Source: Gautieria morchelliformis
Lineage: Eukaryota; Basidiomycota; Agaricomycetes; Gomphales; Gomphaceae
Reading direction: 5' to 3'
Assembly: GCA_015179125.1 (NCBI GenBank)
Contig: WHVA01000095.1
Span: 212,113-276,112, forward strand
Length of the DNA: 64,000 nucleotides
Below the pieces are notes generated by a model. It had not been told where the DNA came from. It made no database searches and saw only the letters and a program-made list of their open reading frames with translations. Below, one piece after another: positions 1 through 10,250 of this stretch; the stretch's first letter is position 1, and each line of letters opens with the position of its first letter. Made by a program: the position numbers and the translations under genes.

Positions 1-16
1 GTAAGCACTGCGAACA

Positions 17-181
17 TGAGCAACGAGGATGCCACTCGATCCTGAGCCTCGTTTCCCATCGCTAGTCGAATCGCCCAACTCGCCATCAACGTCATTGGGA
101 AGCTCGTAGATACCACCTTCCGCATTGGAACTGGCGATCACCGATCGTTCGGCGTTATTGAAGGTGAACGTTCGTGGCTGA
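17..181. repeat. Inverted repeat arm 1 (partner 4558-4728)
   Basis: This segment is a near-complete reverse complement of 4558-4728, with a few substitutions and one small indel. On the minus strand here and the plus strand there, the repeat reads as a short degenerate coding stretch in the same frame as the copia RT scrap that ends near 4570. The arms bracket the OMA1-like relic, so that gene fragment may have been carried or trapped between copies. No terminal TG/CA or target duplication is visible. Confidence 0.75.
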
Positions 182-265
182 ACATACTGATTGCCGAGCT
201 TCCGCACGCTGAGTATTCCTATGTACATCCGAGCCCGTGGTGAGATCGTATTCACACTATTACAG

Positions 266-1565
266 TTTAGAAAAGGTTCCAGTGACTGGGCGTTGGCGCT
301 TCATGGACGTTACTCCACAGGAAGAGTATAGATTTGAAATGGAAACCTGCAAGGAGCTGGTTAAGCAAGACGAGAGCCTGTTTCTTGATCCGTCGCACCC
401 CGCCTCTGTTTCTGTGTGACAGGTAGTGAGCCGTTTACTCCATGCGTCTGAACTTGGACAATTGAAGGACGAGGATGATTTGGGAACGCCTGGAGATACT
501 TGAATGATGTCTCAACGCTTGGAGAAATCTCTGGTCAAACTACTACACCACAGCGACTGCCACGGACATGGAAGCTGCTGGTTGTGAACGATCCCACCAT
601 CAATGCGATGGCTAGTTATGGTATGACCACTATTTCATCTATACTGATAAAATCTCCTAGCAATGCGCTTGCAGGCACTATTGTACTGTTTCTAGGCATT
701 TTACCCTTCTCTGCGCAGACAAAGACCGTCTTGCTGCCGTGATCGGCCATGCCATGGTGATGGCCCTCTCATTCTCGATATTTAAGGCACGTGTCTGAAG
801 TTTTTACAATAGAAATCGCACACGTTGGTAAATACAGCGTTGTCCTACTGCCCAGTTATTCCTGATTCCTGTGCCTATATTTCATGAACTGGCCCGACAT
901 TCCGCTGAAAGGCTGTCGTCTGTGACCGTGTTCACATCCGTCGCCTTTCTCATCGACTTCCTCCTCCAATCCACGCTCAATATTGGAGGCCGCGTTACTA
1001 CACTTGAATTACAGTTCCGTCTCTAACACTCGCAGTAATCTCATACATTTTTTATATGACGGGCTTCCAAATTCGCGAAAACAAGAATTAGAAGGTTTGG
1101 CGCATGTGCAATCAGTGCACTTTTCCTGAGCTTTGACGCATCATTACAGCGGACCTGATAGGCCTTACTTTAACTGCCAGAGCGTGTTTTGAACCCCTAG
1201 CCGCTTCCGAGTATTCTCGTGTTTCTTATTCTCTATACGCTTTGCATTGATTGATTATCAGGGTGCAGAAAGGCTTGGCCACGTTTCAGAACTCCAGACA
1301 GGTAAAACCGAGGGCGTTGGATTACTAAACACCCATCCGCTATATCAAGAACGAATACAGGTAGACAGAGCTGTCTTGACGACAGTTAGGACCTATGTAT
1401 ATGCTTACACGATCACCCGCGCGGTTTCTTGAGCCACTTCTTCCCGATGCATATGCTATTCGAGCAGCAAGCCCATCGTGCGCTGGGATGGAGGAAAACT
1501 TGGGCGCGTTTGTAGAAATGGCAACGTCTGATGGTTCGAAGACTGAACGGAGTGCAGAGTGGTAA
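266..1565 (+). pseudogene. OMA1-like mitochondrial M48 metallopeptidase, decayed
   Basis: Several exons align in order with OMA1, the inner-membrane zinc metallopeptidase of the M48 family. The first begins after an acceptor at 265 and reads LEKVPVTGRWRFMDVTP. It continues through the ND-P-x-I-NAMAS stretch, a 54-bp GT-AG intron at 621-674, the TIVLFLGILP strand, and a tail with NTHPLYQERIQ, then after an intron PLLPDAYAIRAASP, ending at a TAA at 1563-1565. The gene is broken. A one-base frameshift lies near 706-712, and an in-frame TGA follows position 415. The zinc-binding HExxH helix, normally HEIAH followed by VVARH in this family, is collapsed to HELARH at 883-900, which would abolish catalysis. 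The mitochondrial leader is absent and is replaced by repeat sequence. I rate the family assignment good and loss of function near certain. Confidence 0.68.
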
Positions 1566-1765
1566 AATATCTTATAGCCTCGATATAGGAATCTGATGTG
1601 GCACACGTGTCTCCGTCACAGACAAGATAAACTGAGTATACAGTGCAGCATATATTACATTTAAGTACAGGAAACATGGAAACCTCTTCGGAAATTTGAG
1701 TACTGGGTGGGTGGTGCGACCCAGTCAGAACCTACTATGCTGGCATCTGTTGGGAAAATCTACTT
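1324..1765 (+). repeat. Direct repeat copy 1 (OMA1 tail plus 3' flank; partner 5266-5680)
   Basis: The block starting actaaacacccatccg is repeated in direct orientation at 5266 with roughly 90% identity by eye. It covers the last two exons of the OMA1-like relic and about 200 bp downstream of its stop. Small indels appear after about 1680 and 5620. It is a segmental duplication of the gene tail and not a transposon end, since it has no TG/CA termini or target duplication. Confidence 0.8.
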
Positions 1766-3500
1766 CCTCAGGGACTGCAGTTATAGGGGTTCGGTCTTGA
1801 ATTGGAATGGTCCAGCGTGTTGGTTTGGTCATGTCGAGTGGTTTTTTTGATAATCCCTAACATATGCTCGCTTTTGATGCACTAATGTATGACGCATGTG
1901 ACCTACTTATGCGCTATGTAAGTCGCTTGAAACCCCACGCGCGCGCAAATGAGAATTTTTCAGCACCGCGCGAAGTGTAAAATACCTCGAATGGGGCGCG
2001 CATGGGATAATTTTTGTGCATCTCGACCGCCATACGAGTCGTCCTTGTCCACGCGCTGCGCAAGAGTTGCAGGAATGGAGACGCACATAATAGGAGGCGG
2101 AGTGTGTGCCATGACGAGCACCCTCGAACGGCGGCCTTTCCATGCCAGCCGTCATCTTGAACCCGAGCCCAACCTGATGGATAATACTTCATCTAGCAGG
2201 TCGGTCATGACACCTCGCCCAACATGGTCTATATCTGTGTTCAGCCTCCCGCATGCAAAGGCAGCGACCGGGTCTGGCGTGACTTGGGTCTTCTGCAGTC
2301 CTGTTCAACTGGCGTCGTTACAATAAAATAATAATAATCTGCGTTTGCTTCTTGATGTGCACGTCCAGCCTAATAAGTCTCAGACAAAATCGCGCTACAT
2401 CAATCCGGGTCGTAGTACATAAACAAGTACACTGACCCGTCTTCTTCACTGTGTTTCGACTCGCAGCAGCCTCCTCAAGTGTACTACTATCACTCGTCGT
2501 CACGCCTCGATTTGGGAAGTCGAGCAGGGCGACGTCACCAGCGAAAACAAATCTCGGAGGCGCCAAGGCACACCTAGGAACAAAAAGGCTCCCTGGGTGT
2601 CGAACGCGGGCATCCATGTCCACTTTCTTGAGTTCGATCCTGCCCAGACAATGGATTACCACTGATCTAGCAGGGAAGCGATAACATAACATCCAACGTA
2701 CTCTGTATATGTGTTCAGCCTCCCGCATGCAAAGGCAGCGACCTCTCCAGCGTCACTAGCGGCGCCTTCCGCAGTCCTGTCCAAGGCTGCTGTCAGCCAC
2801 GGCGTTGTTACAGTAATTTGTAAAAATATATATATAATTTGCGTCTGCTTCTTGGCATGCCTACTAATTAGATACAGACGCGTTCTCGTCGTGTCACGCT
2901 CAGGCTACTTACTAGTGATTGGTGCTACATAAACAACTGCCACAACCGACCCCAATGCACTGGTGCAACCTACAGTCCTAGCTTCTTCTTCACTCTGTTT
3001 CGACGACTCGCACTAGCTTGCTCAAGTGTGCTATGTACTAGATCGACAGTGCGTGTTTTCTTACTTCACTGCTGCACTGCAGAGATGCGATGACGTTGAT
3101 GCCCCGCTTCGGTTGATGATTCTGGTTCGAGCTTTGGGCACAGCATTCCAATGGTGTGAGGCCTGAGGCCTGAGGGTTAGTCGGCATTCCTGGAGTCAGG
3201 CCTTGTGTTCATTCCTCCGTTTTCAGCGTTTCCTTTTGGTTTCTTTCGACTGCGATCTTTTCTTGACATATCCCGTCTTCACTCATATTACAAAATTGTC
3301 CGACATACCTCACAGTGTATAGCATCCCCATCTCAGTTCCCAGTAGTTTTCCATCGTCACAGCATTACAATTCATGCACCTTTTAACGGACAAACATACT
3401 AAGTAGCGACAACTGACGTGGATTTATGAAGAATTGCGTGCGCTGCTACCTTGAAAATTATGTTCTGCATCCAGCTCAATGGTGTCACCGATGTCCACCT
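1766..3500. repeat. Gene-free stretch with a degenerate direct repeat (2231-2485 / 2708-3035)
   Basis: Two diverged copies share the stretch gtgttcagcctcccgcatgc, an A/T-rich middle, a 'tttgcttcttg'-like stretch, and the end 'tttcgac..ctcgca..ctcaagtgt'. The second copy is about 70 bp longer. No reading frame is conserved between copies, so this is probably a non-coding repeat or an old LTR fragment. The rest of the stretch shows nothing I recognise. Confidence 0.5.
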
Positions 3501-3503
3501 CGT

Positions 3504-3587
3504 TCTAGAGGGACATTCCACATTCAAGGTAATCAGAAATCCATCAGCAAATTTCAGATTACCTTGGATGTGGAATGTCACTCTAGA
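3504..3587. repeat. Fold-back hairpin with about 37-bp arms
   Basis: The outermost bases TCTAGAG and CTCTAGA pair, followed by a nearly continuous stem with three or four mismatches closing on a short loop near 3541-3548. It is the first of a series of inverted duplications between 3.5 and 5.3 kb. It could be a small inverted-repeat element or a template-switch product. No flanking target duplication was found. Confidence 0.75.
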
Positions 3588-3766
3588 CACACACCTGTAA
3601 GGCCATGCAGTACAGCTTTGGTGGTTGGGAGAGGTGGATTTATAGCAATTGCAGGAGGATATCGGATAGGGCTATCAAGAGAAGCTGAGGTGTTGTATAA
3701 CCGGAACGGCAGGAGGTCCTTCCAAAATGTGAGAACCCGATGTGAATCATGACCGAAAATTGAATG

Positions 3767-3829
3767 GGCTTACATGGTTTGCAATCGTTGATTGATCCGA
3801 TCAACCAACGATTGCAAACCATGTAAGCC
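3767..3829. repeat. Near-perfect 63-bp palindrome
   Basis: Bases 3767-3797 and 3799-3829 are reverse complements with a single mismatch (3791/3805) around a one-base centre at 3798. A palindrome with essentially no loop is unstable in most genomes and normally decays fast, so this one is either recent or an assembly fold-back. It sits at the left edge of the fold-back cluster. Confidence 0.9.
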
Positions 3830-4175
3830 GAACAAGCGTTTTGTTTATCTGACCGAGCGTTTCGTTCATCTGAGCGACTCAGGCGTTTTGCTGATTCATC
3901 TGAGCCATGATTTGGGCGTTCTCGCCCAAATAATGGCTCAAATGAATCATCAAAGTGCGCAGAAACAATTGCTGAACATTTTCAGCAAGCTGTTCTTGAT
4001 TCACGGCTGGAAGGTTCGGGACTCGAAGCGCGGTCTTGTTGGATTGACCAATGAGACCGCGCTTCTCCAAAACATCCCAGCAGCGAATCACCAACAGCTT
4101 GCTGAAAATATTCAGCAATCATCACTATCATGGCTCAACAGTGATGCCCGTTCAACTGAAAGCACGTCCGACTTC

Positions 4176-4343
4176 ACCGGGCGTGGGAACTTGCGTACGA
4201 TTAGTAATCAGTACCGATCAAACTGTACTTAGCCCTGCAGATTACACCATTCGAAGCTGTCAACAACTTTGCTCACCCTCCCACAACTGGTACGCTCTTT
4301 TATTTGTTCAGTCACCAGGTTTGGATGAAATTTATATCAGGAC
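4176..4343 (+). repeat. Direct repeat (partner 5858-6031)
   Basis: The block beginning accgggcgtgggaactt and ending near 'gaaatt..accaggacac' recurs at 5858-6031 in the same orientation with about 90% identity and two small indels. No open frame is shared cleanly by both copies. It lies just 5' of the copia RT scrap and may be part of the same dead copia element. Confidence 0.75.
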
Positions 4344-4349
4344 ACTGAA

Positions 4350-4570
4350 TTGCGGCCCTCGACGAAGAGATCTACATGGAGCAGGCCGAAGGCAGCATCA
4401 TTAAGGGAATGGAAAATCATGTCTGCCGGCTACGGAAGGGACTATACGGACTGAAACAATCAGGCCGTCAGTGAAATAAGACGCTGGACAAGGCCATGGT
4501 CTCGCAAGGATTCACTCGCAACCCAGTTGACCACTGCGTATACAGCCGTTCCAGTGATCAGCCACGAACG
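4350..4570 (+). pseudogene. Ty1/copia reverse transcriptase fragment
   Basis: One frame reads LDEEIYMEQAEGSI, then RKGLYGLKQSGRQ, an in-frame TGA where copia RT has Trp, and NKTLDKAMVSQGFTRNP followed by DHCVYSR. This is the conserved copia RT stretch just N-terminal to the active-site YVDD, which is not present. Only about 70 codons remain, with no LTR nearby. It differs from the copia elements at 33-40 and 46-51 kb and is an older relic. Confidence 0.75.
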
Positions 4571-5265
4571 CTCACTTTCAATAACGCCGAACAATCGGTG
4601 ATTGCCAGTTCCAATGCGGAGGGTGGTATCTACGAGCTTGCCCTTCCCAATGATGTTGATGGCAAGTTGCGCGATTCGACTAGGGACGGGAAACGAGGTT
4701 CAGGATCGAGTGTCATCCTGCTCACAATCGTATGTAAATGGAAGCCAGGTGTGACATGCTTACTGTTGAACCGTCATCTACTACGGCTCCACCCAATTTT
4801 GCTACCATGCACCAGTGTCTACTAGACACTGGTGCAGTGCTTAGGTAAATGGAAGTCAGGTGTGACGTGCTTTCATTCTGTTGATTCATCTGTGTTATGA
4901 TCTGCGCATTTTGGAGGTTTATTTGTGTGGTGATGTGGGCGTTTTGTTGAAACAATTGTTCAACAAACTGTTGGTTATTCGCCGCCGGGATGTTTGGGAG
5001 ACGCGCGGCCTCATTTGCCAACCCAAGTAGACACTAACAAAACGCCCACATCATGACTCAAATGAACCTCCAAAACATGCAGATCATATCACAGATGAAT
5101 CAACAGAATGCCCAAGCCAATCACCATGTCGCTAAGATGAACGAGACCCTCACCCACATAAACGAAACACTTAATCAGGTCAATGAAACACATTCATGGA
5201 CCTGAATAAGCGTTTGATTCATACGGGTCAGGGTCTCGTTTATCTTAGCGACATGGTGATCGGTC

Positions 5266-5680
5266 ACTAAACACCCATCCGCTATATCGAGAACAAATAC
5301 AGGTATGCAGAGCTGTCTGGACGACGGTTAGGATCTATGTATATGGTTACACGATCACCCGTGCAGTTTCTTGAGTCGCTTCTTCCCGATGCATATGCTA
5401 TTCGAGCAGCAAGCCCGTCGTGCGCTGGGATGGAGGAAAACTGGGGCACATTTATTGAAATGGCAACGTCTGATGGTTTGGAAACTGCTCTGAGTGCAGA
5501 GTGGTAAAATAACCTATAGCCTCGATATAGGAATCTGATGTGGCACACGTGCCTCCGTCACAGACAAGATAAACTGAGTATACAGTGCAGCATATATTAC
5601 AGTAAGTACAGTAAAAATGGAAATGGGACCCAGTAAGAACCCAACATGTTGGCATCTGTCGGGACGGGAAAACTCTGGCT
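5266..5680 (+). pseudogene. Duplicated tail of the OMA1-like gene
   Basis: This is the second copy of the block at 1324-1765. It holds the NTHP-like exon end, the intron and the terminal exon with AYAIRAASPSCAGMEEN, closing at a TAA at 5505-5507. No upstream OMA1 exons accompany it. It abuts the fold-back cluster directly at 5265, so the duplication and the inverted repeats may have arisen in one rearrangement. Confidence 0.7.
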
Positions 5681-6278
5681 AGACCAGATAAGTGAGACAA
5701 TAGCAGCTGAGCGCAGAATGCGAGTGCGAGCAATATAGTACGTCGTGTAGCTGTAGTATGCTTAAGACCAAAGCAGACCAGCCCAGATTTAGCTAGAAGT
5801 CTTCTGAAAGCAGATCAGAACAGGTTAAAACATGCATACTATACACTTTTCGGTAGTTCACCGGGCGTGGGAACTTCGTACGATTAGTAATCAGTACCGA
5901 TCAAGCTGCAGCCCTGCAGATTATTTACACCGTTCGAAGCTGTCAACAACTTTGCTCACCCTCCGAACTCCCACAACTGGTACGCTCTTGTTCGGTCACC
6001 AGGTTTGGATGAAATTTCACACCAGGACACTTGACAAAGTAGAGGCCGCCACCAGCTATTGTAACCGTATCATTTCCGACTCGTGCTTGTAATCCTACGA
6101 CGTCTCTCTCTTGTATCTTATGGCTGGAATGTGAGTTGTTGTTTTCATATGGTGATGTTTTTAGTGCTGAATGGCCCTTGTGGTTCGCACTGACTGCAGC
6201 GTCGACATCATCTACCTGACGGCGGTACGTGGCTCCTGCTGACTCTGTCCCAGCCTCAGTCGCTCACCAGTCACCTCG

Positions 6279-6599
6279 ATGGCCATGCATACTCGGACAG
6301 ACGCTTCTCATTCTTGGAGGTGCCGTCGGTGCGTATATGACTGTTCGTGCTTAGTGAAAGTGCGACAGCTGACAGATCTTGGTACGGTGCGGTCAGCTGC
6401 AATACTCTTCGTCGTAAACTCAATTTCCGCGTTCACCTCGACGACAAAGGAGAAGCTTAAATCGAAGGGATATGACGTGTCTCGCAAGGGTGTTGCGGTG
6501 CAGACGCAGAAGCGGTTTAATCGGGAAGATTATGTGGATGCGACGCAGAGGTGGGCTCTCGTGTCTGGACCGGTGTTTGAGCTTTCATTTGACAATTAA
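6279..6599 (+). pseudogene. Unidentified fragment with a conserved-looking helix
   Basis: The most protein-like part is the segment STTKEKLKSKGYDVSRKG followed by FNREDYVDATQR. Its charge pattern and periodicity suggest a real protein rather than noise. I recall similar motifs from uncharacterised basidiomycete proteins but cannot name a family. The frame has an ATG at 6279 and a TAA at 6597-6599, with no extension in either direction. It is probably an exon of a decayed gene. There is no neighbour to suggest a role. Confidence 0.3.
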
Positions 6600-9500
6600 T
6601 TGCGCTGCGCTCTCTTGCACGGTGGTGACATTTGAACAACAGAGGGCTCGTCAAGGCGTTTGGTGCGTCATCGTATGGCAAAGCAAGCAGCGATGGTTCG
6701 GGCCCCTCGTCAGACAAATTACAAGTGAGCTGCATTATCCACGATCCCCGTTGCAGGAACCTTGTCCTCAGCTTTTTGTAGACCCCCGAGTCCGATCAGA
6801 CACTCAAAAAAACTCGTAGCGGACTACTTCGTCGGAAAGATAACAAGTCAAGCTGACTTTTATCGTCCGGCGCAAAACACGACGCATTTCCGGCTGCGTC
6901 ATGTCCTGTGCCTGATCGATGCACGATTATTGTCGTATGTATTGGATGTACGTTGCTTCTCTTCTAACAAGCTTGCTGGTTTGGTAGGTCTCACTTTCGA
7001 CTTGGCGAAAATACAGCTTGTTGTCTGCGCTGAAATTATTCTTGAACATACATACACTGTCCGTACTGTGACAGTACTAGTACTCACCATGCATGCCATG
7101 GATATATGTATTTGCACCTGAACTTCAAACTGTTATTATCTGTAATAACTTCAGAATTGCTTTGTGCGACCTTCGCCCTGCTTACTATTCGCTGTGATAA
7201 TGCTGAAGGTCGTGGTCAAACCAGTAAGTTTGGTACGGCCATTTCCACAAGTTTCGCTCCGATCGTATGTAGCCAATTTGTAGCCAGCGCAGCGCCCAGG
7301 ACCCTGCCTCCTTCTGTTTTTTCTTCTTTATGCAATATGACCGCCATAGGCAGGCATAAGTCGACGAATGCACATACGCCGGAAGTGCCGTCCCTAGCTC
7401 TTCTGGCAAGGTCTGAGCTGCATTTGACAAGGAACATGGCTGATAGGTTTCCAACCTTGCGCTATGACGGCCATCTTCGGGGGGAGCATGGATCAATGAA
7501 CAGCTTGTTGTAGATGCTAGGAGCGGATCGGTTCCTCGAAACGTCGCTTGTAGTACACGAGCGGCATAGATGTCGACAAGAATTTCCCGCAACTGAGCTT
7601 CTGGTTTCTATCGTCCCTTGCCTCTCTTGAGTATGGTCCCCTTCATGTAAGTTTGCGTAGACAAAATCTAGAGTGTGCAACTCATCGCTAAGTCCCAGTG
7701 GGGAATCGATGATGCTGATGAGGGTAGTCGTAGACCGATGTGCCACACACAGCCGGCTGGCGATGGACAAGGCTTGGCTGGTACGCAACGAATGGTGAAC
7801 TAGTCACGGTATGAGGCAATACGAGCAACAGACAACACCTGCGTCGTACGTCTCGTTGGGAGTGTTCGCCGTGGAGATGATATATTACCCCGGAGCCCCA
7901 TCGAGCGGGGGCGGTATTGAAAGATGCGTGCTCTTGCGCGATTCCGGGATCAGCGCTGTGCCCAACAACGAGATGTGCACCCAGCATCAAAAACGCCTGT
8001 ACTTCCGAATCCGGTACCCCTATTCAAGGCGCTAGCATTGCCGAGGACCGGTTTGAGTGCATCACTCGTCATCAGCCACGCCTGCGGCGAGGCTTTCGGA
8101 CGACTCGGACAAGGCACCATCGAACTCCCGATTCCCCGCTGAGACAGAGCATCATGCAACCAGGCCAGAGGCTGTGGGTAATGCGGCACAATTGACCATC
8201 GCTCAAGCATGGATGGACAACTTTGCAGTAGCATTAGGATGTATATAAGCTCACGATGCAGGTCGCTAAGATAATGGTGTCACGGAAATCCGAGCTGGGT
8301 GGAAATTGAATATAATCTCATATTCTTCATGTATCTGCTATACACAGCACGGATGGCGATCCATATGGCATGCTGAACACCCGGAATGGACTGCAACCAG
8401 AGTCTGGGAACTCATGTTGTCATGGTAGAAATGTGCCTGTTTTGGCAGTTCAGATCACACCAAGGCGGGATCCCCTTACAGTAATTTTCTGGGTTCACCT
8501 TCGTGTAATTGTTTTGTAAGTTGACGTGGGATAATGTAAGAGTGATAACGTGTACGATGCGTAAAATGGCAAGGAATATTAGTATGCACGCCAGGACTAG
8601 TAAGTTAGTAGCTCGAATACTCACAGAGACGGGCGTTGTCGCTGACAGTTGCCACCCGCTCCACACTGCAGCTCAGAATGTTCCTTGCCGGACAGACCTG
8701 GGCGGAAAGTATGTAAAGTTATGTAAGTACTTGATGTTGTGAGTGCCAGGTACTGACCTGGCATGCTGTACCGAGGCAAATTAGGGTTCAAATTTCCAAA
8801 CGTTCATGTACTTCGCAAGGACCAAGCCAGAAAAGCTCCGGTGGCGTGAGCCCTGTCGCTTGCACAGAATACCTTTTGGATCGCTGTCTCTCTCACCTGC
8901 ACCTGTACCGCAAGGCACACCGTGACGCGTGACATACTTGACTTGGCGATCGTCGGTTAGTTATACTTATATGGTTAGTCACGGACGGACGTAAGACGGC
9001 ACATCTGTGTGGTTCCACAGTCTAATCATGGGTCACAGGTGCGTATGATCCAGTGGTGTTTCCATTTTAGTTAATTATAATTCGGAGCCGCTACAAGTTG
9101 TGTTGCTTGCTAAGTCTTCATGCACGGGTTTAGCTGAATAGCATTCGGATAATGGTCTAGCCTGGCAGGTAGAATTAGTCACTATCACGGCAGACTATCA
9201 TGGTGGCAGTCGTTCGGGATTAGATACTTGAGTTACTAGTCTAGACGGTGTCTGAGGCCAGCCGCCAGTGCCACTGGCAGGGTTCGGTGGAAAGCTCAAT
9301 GTGCCTCCCGACGAACCCGCCGCCCCATTAATGGTCTCGGAGCCTGGAGGTTCCAAATCCCACATAAGTATGTGTGAGCTCGTCATTCGCTGGCGATTGG
9401 GCGGGTTCCTGACGAGCGTACCGCCACCGGATCTCAGTTTCCAACGGTTCTTTGGCCTGTTCGGGCCCCCAGGCGACCCGGCTGAGCAACCACATCAAAA

Positions 9501-10150
9501 ACCAAACTTGGACACTCACTGCCATAGCCGTTACACCCGACTACTTACCATTAACAGCTACAATAGCAGTTCAATGAATTTGGTTACCGCCACATATTCA
9601 CTGGCCAGGCGCCTGTCAATGATGTCTCAGGGAACGATGATGCCTTTCTGACAGCATGGCTAGTCGAGAAGGTCTAGCACATTTTCATCACCACCTTCAT
9701 TACTTTTGGGCGTGTAGATAGTGAGGGATGTATTACTCATTACCGCTTATCTTCCCTTGTAGACAGCTTCAAGGCTCTCTCGTCGTCCATACTTTAGGGC
9801 TAAGTACTGAGGATGCGTGGGCGCGAATTCCGTTTCAGCCAGGGACACATTCTGTGCACCGAGTTCAAGTGCTTTGGAGAGTGATCAAAATGATGAAACG
9901 CGCGGACGAGACGGTGTCAGGGGTCTTGCGAAATGCCCCGGTCGCCCGAGTTATCGCTTCGATATTCAACAGGCGTATCCAAGATTCCCCTTACCCTTAG
10001 CATTCCCTGAATTTGTCAACTTGAAGTTAAACGTTAATCATCAGAAGTATCCGACTGCCCCTTGCCAGCCTCCCGAAATGACTGTTGAATACACAGTCTT
10101 TGCGCGCTGGCAGATCAAGCTTCCAGTCCGGTCCCGAATCTGAGATCCTG
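6600..10150. other. Gene-poor stretch
   Basis: Both strands show only short overlapping frames without recognisable domains, credible splice-linked exons or codon bias. No LTR-like termini or repeats shared with the rest of the window were found. Parts may be decayed genes beyond recognition. The last 100 bp serve as the promoter of the synthetase gene at 10,251. Confidence 0.6.
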
Positions 10151-10250
10151 CTCAGCATTTCTGGATTCTGGATAAAAGCGGATGCTTCGTAGGTCCATTT
10201 GCTACAAACCCCCCCTCTCATCCGCCTCCCTCCATCTCACCGAAGTCACC
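10151..10250 (+). promoter_or_regulatory. Core promoter region of the NRPS-like gene
   Basis: A TATA-like gataaaag lies at 10,171-10,178, and a C/T-rich tract typical of highly expressed fungal genes runs from about 10,208 to 10,240. The start at 10,251 has a strong context, with CACC immediately before the ATG and G after it. No activator site can be named. Confidence 0.45.

Larger units (their letters stand above)
3830..5265. repeat. Cluster of serial inverted duplications in a Q/N-rich gene fragment
   Basis: At least four further fold-backs follow one another: 3892-3918 with 3923-3949 (27-bp arms, two mismatches, TTCT loop); about 3963-4040 with 4050-4125 (imperfect, long arms); about 4874-4948 with 5037-5110; and about 5128-5160 with 5229-5263. 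Several arms encode, on the minus strand, variants of a stretch with NIPAANNQQ and repeated AQI..QMNQQN units, so the same coding fragment has been copied head-to-head more than once. I do not recognise a named family. Transcribed through, the cluster would give long double-stranded RNA. Confidence 0.7.

Noticed and set aside
10182..10250. An upstream in-frame ATG at 10,182 that would add 23 residues to the synthetase
   Set aside because: It falls between the TATA-like box and the C/T-rich tract, gives an unrelated N-terminus, and has a weaker start context than 10,251.
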